Positions 6,354 to 16,170 of a stretch of DNA of 19,813 bases are shown piece by piece. The notes under the pieces were generated by a model. The model was given only the letters and a program-made list of their open reading frames with translations, had not been told where the DNA came from and did not search any database. Position numbers and translations under genes: made by a program. The DNA comes from an uncultured Clostridia bacterium (GTDB lineage: Bacteria > Bacillota_A > Clostridia > TANB77 > CAG-508): the NCBI GenBank assembly GCA_934130705.1, contig CAKOYL010000015.1, forward strand, positions 1 to 19,813, given 5' to 3'. The stretch's first letter is position 1. Each line of letters starts with the position of its first letter.

Positions 6354-8810
6354 TTATTTTTCATCTTCTTCAACCTCTGCTATTTCTGGAGTCAATGTTT
6401 CCATACTAACCACTTTTCCTCCATCTGTTGTTCTCATTAAAGTAACACCTTGCGTTGAACGTCCTAAAACACTTATATCTTTAACTTTAAGTCTTATTAT
6501 TGTACCTTTATCTGTTATAAGCATTACATCTTCATCATCTGTTGCAATTCTTGCACCAACTAGTTTTCCTGTTTTTTGAGTTACTTTATATGTTATTACT
6601 CCTTTACCTCCACGAATTTGTACTCTATATTCATCAAGTTCTGTTCTCTTACCAAATCCATTTTCAGTAATTGCAAGCAATGTTGCTTTTCCTCCTGATA
6701 TTATTGATTCCATTCCAATTACTTCATCATCCTCATCAATTCTAATTCCTATAACACCTTGAGAAACTCTACCAATTGGACGTACGTCTTTTTCATCAAA
6801 AGTAATACACATACCATTTCTTGTAACAAGTACAACATTGTCTTCCCCATCTGTTAGTCTTACAGCAATAAGTTCATCATCTTCTTTTAATGTTATTCCT
6901 TGTAAACCTGTTTTACGAGCAGAATTATATTCAGCAAGTGCAGTTTTCTTTATTAAACCATTCTTTGTTGCCATTAATAAATATTTACCTTCTGCAAAAT
7001 TTTGAATTGGTATAACTGCAGAAACTTTTTCTCCTGCGTCTAAACTTAATAAGTTTACAATTGCTGTTCCCCTAGCAGTTCTACCAGCTTCAGGAACTTC
7101 GTATCCTCTTAATTTGTATAATTTACCTTTATTTGTAAAGAATAATATTGTATCATGAGTTGAAGCTGTAAATATTTGTTTTACAAAATCTTCTTCTCTT
7201 GTTGCAATTCCTGTTATTCCTTTTCCTCCACGTTTTTGGCTTCTATATGTGTCAATTGGCATCCTCTTAATATATCCAAAATGTGTTAAGGCAATAACTG
7301 TTTGTTCCTCTTTTATTAAGTCATCTATATCTATTTCACCTTCAGCAGCAACAATTTTTGTTTTTCTTTCATCTCCAAATTTATCTCTAATTTCGATAAG
7401 TTCTTCTTTTATAATATCAAATACTAATTTTTCACTATTTAAAATAGCTCTTAAATGTTCGATTAATTCCATTAATTGTTTATATTCTTCTTCAATTTTT
7501 TCACGTTGCAAACCAGATAATGTTTTTAATCTCATATCTAGTATTGCTTGTGCTTGAATATCTGTTAAACCAAATCTTTCAATTAATCTTTCCTTAGCAT
7601 CATCATAAGAACTACGGATTATTGCTATTACTTCATCAATATTATCGATTGCAATTCTTAGTCCTTCTAATATATGTGCTCTTGCAAGCGCTTTGTCTAA
7701 ATCAAATTGTGTTCTTCTTAAAATTACAGTTTTTCTATGTTCTATATAACAATCTAAACATTGTCTTAATGTTAAAACTTTTGGTTCTCCATCAACAAGT
7801 GCTAACATGATAACACCAAATGTATCTTGCATTTGAGTATTTTTGTATAATTGATTTAATACAACTTGAGGATTAGCATCTCTTTTTAATTCCATAACAA
7901 TTCTTACTTTTTCTTTTCTGTCAGATTCATCACGCATTTCAGAGATACCTTCTATTCTCTTTTCTCTTGCAAGTCTTGCAATATTTTCAATTAAACGAGC
8001 TTTATTTACTTGATAAGGTAATGATGAAACAATTATTCTTTGTCTGTTTCCACTCATTTCTTCAATTTCAGCTTCAGCTCTCATTATTATTTTTCCTCTT
8101 CCTGTTTTATAGGCTTCTTTAATTCCTTCTAATCCTAAAATTAATCCACCTGTTGGGAAATCTGGTCCTTTAATTATTTGTATTAATTCATCATCTGTTA
8201 CATTATCATCATCAATTATTTTTATAATACCATTTATTACTTCTGTTAAATTGTGTGGTGGTATATTTGTTGCCATACCTACGGCAATCCCTGATGAACC
8301 ATTAACTAATAATGCTGGTATTTTTGCTGGTAAAACAGTTGGTTCTTGTAATCTGTCATCATAGTTTGGCATAAAATCTACTGTATTTTTTTCAATATCT
8401 ACTAACATTTGCTCTGCTATTTTTGACATTCTTGCTTCAGTATACCTCATTGCGGCAGCTCCATCACCATCTATTGAACCAAAATTACCATGTCCATCAA
8501 TCAACATATATCTCATTGAAAAATCTTGTGCCATTCTTACCATTGCATCATATACAGAAGCATCACCATGTGGATGATATCTTCCTAATACAGACCCAAC
8601 TGTATTAGCACATTTCCTGTATGGCTTGTCTGATGTAATTCCATCTTCATGCATTGCATACAATATTCTTCTATGTACAGGTTTTAAACCATCTCTTACA
8701 TCTGGCAATGCTCTTGATACAATTACACTCATTGCATAATCAATGTAGGCAGTTCTCATTTCTTCTTCAATGTCTCTTTTTATTACATTTCCGTCTTGTC
8801 TTTCTTCCAT
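6354..8810 (-). CDS. gyrA: DNA gyrase subunit A
   Basis: An 818-aa gyrase A subunit, the normal length, which with GyrB introduces negative supercoils. The breakage-reunion domain contains the catalytic Tyr123 in AAMRYTE. The C-terminal beta-pinwheel carries the GyrA box QKRGGKG and a degenerate copy IRGGKGV, and the tail ends in an acidic EVEEDEK. In the quinolone-binding segment HPHGDASVYD, the residue equivalent to E. coli Ser83 is Ala84, while the downstream acidic position (Asp88) is kept. AAAGAGGTAG precedes the ATG. gyrA normally directly follows gyrB; here a 4.3-kb block separates them, and gyrA has its own promoter and terminator. Confidence 0.98.
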   Translation of the reverse strand: MEERQDGNVIKRDIEEEMRTAYIDYAMSVIVSRALPDVRDGLKPVHRRILYAMHEDGITSDKPYRKCANTVGSVLGRYHPHGDASVYDAMVRMAQDFSMRYMLIDGHGNFGSIDGDGAAAMRYTEARMSKIAEQMLVDIEKNTVDFMPNYDDRLQEPTVLPAKIPALLVNGSSGIAVGMATNIPPHNLTEVINGIIKIIDDDNVTDDELIQIIKGPDFPTGGLILGLEGIKEAYKTGRGKIIMRAEAEIEEMSGNRQRIIVSSLPYQVNKARLIENIARLAREKRIEGISEMRDESDRKEKVRIVMELKRDANPQVVLNQLYKNTQMQDTFGVIMLALVDGEPKVLTLRQCLDCYIEHRKTVILRRTQFDLDKALARAHILEGLRIAIDNIDEVIAIIRSSYDDAKERLIERFGLTDIQAQAILDMRLKTLSGLQREKIEEEYKQLMELIEHLRAILNSEKLVFDIIKEELIEIRDKFGDERKTKIVAAEGEIDIDDLIKEEQTVIALTHFGYIKRMPIDTYRSQKRGGKGITGIATREEDFVKQIFTASTHDTILFFTNKGKLYKLRGYEVPEAGRTARGTAIVNLLSLDAGEKVSAVIPIQNFAEGKYLLMATKNGLIKKTALAEYNSARKTGLQGITLKEDDELIAVRLTDGEDNVVLVTRNGMCITFDEKDVRPIGRVSQGVIGIRIDEDDEVIGMESIISGGKATLLAITENGFGKRTELDEYRVQIRGGKGVITYKVTQKTGKLVGARIATDDEDVMLITDKGTIIRLKVKDISVLGRSTQGVTLMRTTDGGKVVSMETLTPEIAEVEEDEK

Positions 8811-8846
8811 AGTTTTCTACCTCTTTCTTTTTTCTTTTACTATTGT

Positions 8847-8875
8847 ATTATATTACACTAACGCTTATTTTGCAA
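8847..8875 (-). promoter_or_regulatory. Sigma-A promoter of gyrA
   Basis: On the minus strand TTGCAA (8870-8875), 17 bp, then TATAAT (8847-8852). The two hexamers and spacing are identical to those of the second secretion operon's promoter (12521-12549). Confidence 0.85.
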
Positions 8876-9000
8876 GGATTTTAGCAACTTTCTTTAAAAT
8901 ATTTAATTAAAATTTCCAATTGAATCCAGTATATTTTTTTGCATTTATGTATATCTTAAATATATGCTTTTTGCTTATTATCTGTTAGCAATTTTCGCTA

Positions 9001-9006
9001 TATAAT
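9001..9006 (+). promoter_or_regulatory. Probable -10 box for the XRE regulator
   Basis: A perfect TATAAT lies 26 bp before the XRE start codon. No good -35 is found at 17 bp (TTATCT at 8978-8983), so the promoter is weak or needs an activator. Confidence 0.4.
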
Positions 9007-9032
9007 TGTTAAAAAATTTGTGAGGTGAACAT

Positions 9033-9383
9033 ATGCAATTTAATCAAGAAGACATTGATATTGGAGAAAGATTACGCGGAATAAGAGAAAATATGCACAT
9101 GACAAGAGAACAATTTTCTGAAAAAATTGATATTACTGATTCTTTCTTAGGACAAATTGAAAGAGGTGAACGTTCATTAAGTGTAAAAACATTAAAGAAA
9201 GTTGTAAAATATGCTGGCGTTTCTGCGGACTATTTATTATTTGGCAATCAAAATAATAATGAAGTAATTCAAAAGATAAATAATATTTTAACAGTAAATT
9301 CTGATATAACATCTGATTTTATTTATCATATTGTTATGTGTTCAAATGATTTTTGTAAAAAAATATTAGATGAAAATAAATAA
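9033..9383 (+). CDS. XRE-family HTH transcriptional regulator
   Basis: A 116-aa DNA-binding protein with an N-terminal Cro/C1-type helix-turn-helix at about residues 10-70. LRGIRENMHMTREQFSEKI gives the first helices, SFLGQIERGERSLSVKTLKKV the recognition helix and following loop, and ADYLLFG closes the domain. The C-terminal 40 residues are helical with no ligand domain. It resembles small SinR/Xre-like repressors. GAGGTG lies 5 nt before the ATG. It converges with the second secretion operon and shares its terminator, so it is a candidate regulator of that operon. That is inference only; it may instead act on its own promoter or elsewhere. Confidence 0.9.
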   Translation: MQFNQEDIDIGERLRGIRENMHMTREQFSEKIDITDSFLGQIERGERSLSVKTLKKVVKYAGVSADYLLFGNQNNNEVIQKINNILTVNSDITSDFIYHIVMCSNDFCKKILDENK

Positions 9384-9391
9384 TTATATGA

Positions 9392-9430
9392 AAATTTAAG
9401 AATTTTTATTATTTAGAAATTCTTAAATTT
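9392..9430. terminator. Bidirectional terminator, XRE gene and second secretion operon
   Basis: A perfect 14-bp AT-rich stem (9392-9405 with 9417-9430) around an 11-nt loop, with T-rich sequence on both exits. It begins 9 nt after the XRE stop and 1 nt after the stop of the minus-strand helical protein. Confidence 0.85.
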
Positions 9431-9431
9431 T

Positions 9432-10124
9432 TTATGCCAAATTTTTCGCTAATCTTTTTTCATCTTCTACAATATTAAAATTTTTTCCATTATTTTTAAT
9501 TAATTCATGAAGTGCTTTTACTTGTTTGGTTTCGTTTATTAAATTTTCTATCGGAACTATTTTTTCATATTGTTTTTCTATCTTTTTATATGCTTTCTCC
9601 ATTCCATCAAAATCTTTGTTATTATAGCACTTTTTCCATTCACTCACTTCTCTTTCCAACTTTTTTACATATTCAACTTGTTCATCTAATTCTTTTTTTA
9701 TATTATTTGATACATTATTTAATAATACATTTTTCCCATTTTTTATTACATTTTTTATATCTCTATTTATATATCCTTTTTTATATGCACTATTTATTAC
9801 ATTATCTAATACATCAGAAATGCTATCAATAATCCCACCATTTCCTATTGCAATCTTTACTTGTTCAATATTCTCAAAATTTCCTGTAAATATTCCAGCC
9901 GTACTCTTTCCAAAATTTACAGCTGAATCTATTGCAGTATCTATTCCTGTTTTTAATCCATTATTTAATAAAGAATTTTTTATATCAATAACTTGATTTT
10001 CTATTAGATCTGGTAATATTGCTCTTAACCCAATATCAATTGCATAATTAATTGTTTTTCCAAAAGTATTATTAAAAAAATTATTTTTTTCATTTTCTAT
10101 ATTTAATCTATTATTTATTTCCAT
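9432..10124 (-). CDS. Unrecognised helical protein of the VirB4 operon
   Basis: A 230-aa protein that I do not recognise. Residues 1-125 alternate mildly hydrophobic, Gly-, Ile- and Ala-containing helices (FGKTINYAIDIGLRAILPDL, GLKTGIDTAIDSAVNFGKS, ISDVLDNVINSAYKKGYI). They look amphipathic rather than clearly membrane-spanning. Residues 125-230 are strongly charged and predicted coiled coil (about 140-190). There is no signal peptide. GAAAGGA precedes the ATG at good spacing. It overlaps the VirB4 stop by 14 bp and is last in the operon, so it is translationally coupled to VirB4. That suggests a dedicated accessory protein, substrate or immunity partner of the secretion system; none of these is shown by the sequence. 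Confidence 0.75.
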   Translation of the reverse strand: MEINNRLNIENEKNNFFNNTFGKTINYAIDIGLRAILPDLIENQVIDIKNSLLNNGLKTGIDTAIDSAVNFGKSTAGIFTGNFENIEQVKIAIGNGGIIDSISDVLDNVINSAYKKGYINRDIKNVIKNGKNVLLNNVSNNIKKELDEQVEYVKKLEREVSEWKKCYNNKDFDGMEKAYKKIEKQYEKIVPIENLINETKQVKALHELIKNNGKNFNIVEDEKRLAKNLA

Positions 10125-11925
10125 TAATATTTTTCCTTTCTATAATTTTTCTTTCAAAATCACTAGCTTCTATACTTATTAGAACATGTTCATCTCCAAC
10201 AAAAGTCAAACATTCTCCTCTTCTTAAGGATTTTATTTCCATTTTTTCCTTTTCTGATAAATTAGAATATTGTGCTAATAATTTTATATTTTCTTCTTCC
10301 AGAGAAAAAAATGTTTTTATACTAGAATTATTTAAAATACTTTTTCCATAAGTTCCATTTTCTAAGCTAAATAAATCCGAAATATCTTGTGTTATTGCTA
10401 CACTACTTCCTCCATATTTTCTTATTGTTTTAAATATTTTATAAATAAATTTTGCTACTTCTTTATTAGAAGTTACTCCTATTAATCTCCAAATTTCATC
10501 TAAATAAATTGCCTTTTTTATTTTTCTATTTATTTTTATTTTATCCCAAAATAATTCAGTAAATAAATACATTCCATATTTCATATTTTCTTCACCTAGT
10601 TCATAAACATCTGCAATAATTAATTTTTTATTTAATTCAATATTTGTATAATTATTGAAAAATTTTAATGATCCCTTTATAAATGGTATTAATTTAACTT
10701 TAAATTTTCTTGTTCTTTCATCATCGAAATTATTATATAAATCTTCCAAAATCGGCATATCTTTTGTAGTTTTAAATTTTCCTTTTTTATATAATGTTTT
10801 GTCATTAAATGTAATATTTTTCTTTTTATATGTTTGAATTAATTTTTCTTCTAATATTGCTTTTTCCTCTTCATTTAATTCTCCAAAAATCAAATTAAAA
10901 AAACCAATTAATTTTCCTATTTTAGTTGCTAAATATCCATGTTCATTTTCTTCTATACTTTCTTTTCTAATATCAAAAATATTTATATAATTTTCAGAAG
11001 TAGGTCCTATTTTAATAATAGTTCCTCCTAAATTTTGTGCAATATTGTTATATTCTCTTTCTGGATCTATTACGTATTGTTCAATTCCTAATAAAGTATT
11101 TCTTAAAATTAACAATTTAGTATAAAACGATTTTCCTGCTCCACTTGTTCCGAAAATACACATATTAGCATTTTTATATCTATTTGTATTGTACCTATCT
11201 ATTAATATAAGTGAATTATTATACATATTATTTCCTACATAAATCCCCTCTTCTTCAACGATTGAAGAGGAAATAAATGGATATGTACTTATTAATCCAG
11301 ATGTAAGAATATTCCTCTTTCCTATTATTTTTAACTCCTCTTTATTTTCCATCAATGGTAAACATGAAATAAATAATTGTTCTTGCCTAAAGTTCGTCCT
11401 TCTTGTTTGTAGCCCTTTACTCTGTAAAATACCTTCGATTTTATCTAAATTATATTCTAGTTCTTTTTTATTAGTAGAAAATAATGTTAAATAAATATAA
11501 AGAAAATACATATCTTCATTATTTATCTGAAGTTCTTTTCTTATATATTTAGCATCATTATATGTAAATGCTGCAATATCTATATCTTGCCTACTTTCAT
11601 TTGATTGTTTTAATTCAACTCCTACATTTCCAATATTATAGGTTAATTCTTTTATAACTTTTGAAGTTTCTTTTTTTTCATAAAAAACAGAAATATTCAT
11701 ATTAATACTAGTTTCTATTAATGACTTTAAAATTAAATCATTATATTCTCTATAATAATTTACAATTGTTATTCCTGAATAAAAATAATCGTCTATTTCT
11801 AAAAATCTTGGATTATTTAAATTTATATATGATGGTGATATAAAATCTTTTTCGTCAAAAAAACCTTCTTTTATTTCATTTTTTTCTTTTTTATTTATCA
11901 TTAACTTTCTTATTTTGTTTTCTAT
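10111..11925 (-). CDS. VirB4-type T4SS ATPase
   Basis: The energising ATPase of the secretion channel. Numbered from the ATG at 11901 (596 aa), it has Walker A GTSGAGKS at 251-258, the VirB4-typical VIDPEREY at 277-284, Walker B IYLDEI at 465-470 and the VAITQDISDL helix at 501-510. The N-terminal 200 residues (SGITIVNYYREYNDLILKSL onward) match the VirB4 N-domain half that precedes the motor. I prefer the AUA at 11925 (604 aa): a full AGGAGGTG lies with 8 nt between AGGAGG and the AUA, whereas the ATG at 11901 is 32 nt from it and has no SD of its own. An in-frame TAA at 11928 bounds the extension. The rest of the N-domain appears to be the separate upstream gene. Confidence 0.93.
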   Translation of the reverse strand: MENKIRKLMINKKEKNEIKEGFFDEKDFISPSYINLNNPRFLEIDDYFYSGITIVNYYREYNDLILKSLIETSINMNISVFYEKKETSKVIKELTYNIGNVGVELKQSNESRQDIDIAAFTYNDAKYIRKELQINNEDMYFLYIYLTLFSTNKKELEYNLDKIEGILQSKGLQTRRTNFRQEQLFISCLPLMENKEELKIIGKRNILTSGLISTYPFISSSIVEEEGIYVGNNMYNNSLILIDRYNTNRYKNANMCIFGTSGAGKSFYTKLLILRNTLLGIEQYVIDPEREYNNIAQNLGGTIIKIGPTSENYINIFDIRKESIEENEHGYLATKIGKLIGFFNLIFGELNEEEKAILEEKLIQTYKKKNITFNDKTLYKKGKFKTTKDMPILEDLYNNFDDERTRKFKVKLIPFIKGSLKFFNNYTNIELNKKLIIADVYELGEENMKYGMYLFTELFWDKIKINRKIKKAIYLDEIWRLIGVTSNKEVAKFIYKIFKTIRKYGGSSVAITQDISDLFSLENGTYGKSILNNSSIKTFFSLEEENIKLLAQYSNLSEKEKMEIKSLRRGECLTFVGDEHVLISIEASDFERKIIERKNINGNK

Positions 11926-11937
11926 TTATTACACCTC

Positions 11938-12474
11938 CTATTCTAAAAATTTTTTTAAATTGAAAAATGAAAACAAAATATTTTTAGTTTCCTCTTTCTT
12001 ACATTCTAATACAATATTTCCACATCTACTTAAACAATCTTTAATTTTAAAATATTTTTCATTTAAGTCTTGAATTATATTTTCTTCTAAATTTTCTGAA
12101 TTGTTCATTATAATTAAATAAATATTTTTTGATGCAGATTTGTTTCTATCATTTTTCTCTTTAATAAATTTTATATATTCTTCTGAATACTTTTTTAAAA
12201 TATTATTTTTTGTTATTTGTGAAATTTTTTGAATATTTTCCATATGGTTACTTAAATCTTCTTTTTTACTTTGAATTAAAATTTGTATATCAAAATTACA
12301 TGTTTTTAAAAAAACTTTATAAGAATTTAAAATTGACTCTTTTTCTAATTGAGTTTTAAGATTATAATTTATAGGAACTACTCTTAGTATTTTTATATAC
12401 TTATTCTTTTTTAATTTAATGATTCCTTTATCTAAAATTTTTTCTATCGAAATCCATTTTTGTATTGATTTTAT
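11938..12474 (-). CDS. Stand-alone VirB4/TraC N-terminal-like protein, AUA start
   Basis: A conserved small partner usually found between PrgI and VirB4 in Gram-positive conjugation clusters. From the only ATG (12243) it would be 101 aa, but the frame is open upstream to 12474. That extension contains what I recall as the family core: IKLKKNKYIKILRVVPINY, then LEKESILNSYKVFLKTC and FDIQILIQSKKEDLSNH. No ATG, GTG, TTG or CTG lies between the in-frame TGA (12483) and 12243. A perfect AGGAGG (12489-12484) sits 9 nt before an AUA at 12474, giving 178 aa. An ATG-only gene caller would therefore lose 77 residues. The alternatives are a one-base deletion in an A-run or decay from ATG. The next gene's SD overlaps this stop codon. 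Confidence 0.82.
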   Translation of the reverse strand: MKSIQKWISIEKILDKGIIKLKKNKYIKILRVVPINYNLKTQLEKESILNSYKVFLKTCNFDIQILIQSKKEDLSNHMENIQKISQITKNNILKKYSEEYIKFIKEKNDRNKSASKNIYLIIMNNSENLEENIIQDLNEKYFKIKDCLSRCGNIVLECKKEETKNILFSFFNLKKFLE

Positions 12475-12520
12475 TCTTTTTCACCTCCTAATTTTTTCCT
12501 TTATGATCCATTGCTTACTT

Positions 12521-12549
12521 ATTATACACTGTTTCGCTTTGATTTGCAA
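12521..12549 (-). promoter_or_regulatory. Sigma-A promoter of the second secretion operon
   Basis: On the minus strand TTGCAA (12544-12549), 17 bp, then a perfect TATAAT (12521-12526). The leader to the AUA start is about 40 nt. Confidence 0.85.
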
Positions 12550-12558
12550 GAAAAATCG

Positions 12559-12575
12559 TTCGACACAATTCGACA
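12559..12575. repeat. TTCGACA direct repeat, 10-bp period
   Basis: TTCGACA at 12559-12565 and again at 12569-12575, exactly 10 bp apart, so both copies face the same side of the helix. They lie just upstream of the -35 of the VirB4 operon and about 30 bp upstream of the -35 of the divergent RNA promoter. A protein-binding site is plausible. Confidence 0.45.
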
Positions 12576-12606
12576 AAAAATTTTTTTTTAAAATTTTTAT
12601 TTTTTT

Positions 12607-12636
12607 TTGAATATAAAAAAAAATTCTGCACATAAT
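12607..12636 (+). promoter_or_regulatory. Promoter of the 12642-13080 RNA
   Basis: TTGAAT (12607-12612), 18 bp, then CATAAT (12631-12636) on the plus strand. The expected start at about 12643 coincides with the first paired base of the RNA's closing helix. Confidence 0.6.
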
Positions 12637-12641
12637 ATGTG

Positions 12642-13080
12642 TGTAAGGTTAATATCAGTTGAGTGAAGAGTATTAATAGATTAAAAATTAGTTTATTAAT
12701 ATTCGAACAAAGATGTATATTGGTTTATTTTTATGGATTAATATATGTCGGCGATAAGAATATATTATGTATATGCAAGCTATATTTTTATTTAAATTTT
12801 CAAGGATTATTTTTATATTTTATATATGGTTAAATTATATGTAATATATTTGAACTAAGATTATTCTTGTATTATATGGGATTATTAGTATGTCCCCCTG
12901 GGATGAATATAGTTTCTACTAGTGCATTTGTAGTCGAACGACTGATTAATATATGTGGTATATAGTTTATTTGTATAGCAATATACATTAGATTAAACTA
13001 CTACATATATTAGTCTGAGTTAAGATTGATATTGGCTTTATAGATAATAGGATTCCACAAATTTTGGAATCCTATTAAAT
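12642..13080 (+). ncRNA. Candidate large structured non-coding RNA, family not recognised
   Basis: This stretch has no gene on either strand. The closing helix pairs 12642-12660 with 13024-13042 (19 bp, six G-U). Further helices: 12668-12684 with 12688-12704 (17 bp, AAA loop); 12712-12728 with 12733-12749 (17 bp, six G-U, TTTT loop); 12753-12764 with 12781-12792; 12801-12813 with 12857-12869, capped by 12814-12826 with 12836-12848; and a long 3' arm, 12947-12959 with 13000-13012, 12964-12969 with 12994-12999 and 12972-12977 with 12982-12987, ending in a GCAA (GNRA) tetraloop. The many G-U pairs would be A-C mismatches on the other strand, so the plus strand is the RNA. The most GC-rich, least paired part is TGTCCCCCTGGGATGAA near 12891-12907. 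I see no RNase P, tmRNA, SRP or 6S signature. Confidence 0.72.
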
Positions 13081-13083
13081 TTT
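13046..13083 (+). terminator. 3' hairpin of the RNA candidate
   Basis: A perfect 11-bp stem AATAGGATTCC/GGAATCCTATT (13046-13056 with 13066-13076) followed by AAATTTT. It starts 4 nt after the RNA's closing helix. The T-run is short, so the gyrB hairpin next door may back it up. Confidence 0.65.
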
Positions 13084-13087
13084 AAAA

Positions 13088-13123
13088 AAACTGTCAATAG
13101 AGTTTCTTCTCTGTTGACAGTTT
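13088..13123 (-). terminator. gyrB terminator
   Basis: A 15-bp stem (13088-13102 with 13109-13123, one G-U/A-C position) with a 6-nt loop. On the minus strand it exits into seven T. It begins 5 nt after the gyrB stop and could also stop plus-strand transcripts. Confidence 0.9.
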
Positions 13124-13127
13124 AATT

Positions 13128-16158
<3,031 letters not shown>

Positions 16159-16170
16159 ATTATTCTCCAT

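Noticed and set aside
11938..12483. TGA reassigned to a sense codon, extending the VirB4 N-terminal gene upstream
   Set aside because: Reading through the TGA at 12483 reaches no ATG, GTG or TTG in the next 57 bases and crosses the promoter; other genes use TGG for Trp.
12419..12610. Plus-strand 63-aa ORF over the VirB4 operon promoter
   Set aside because: It overlaps the coding start, SD and promoter of the minus-strand operon and ends in a T-run; low-complexity Phe/Ile/Lys sequence.
12642..13080. RNase P RNA, tmRNA, SRP RNA or 6S RNA as identity of the structured RNA
   Set aside because: No GAGGAAAGUCC-type P4 motif, no tRNA-like 3' end, no SRP GNAR/GGAA domain, and too long for 6S.
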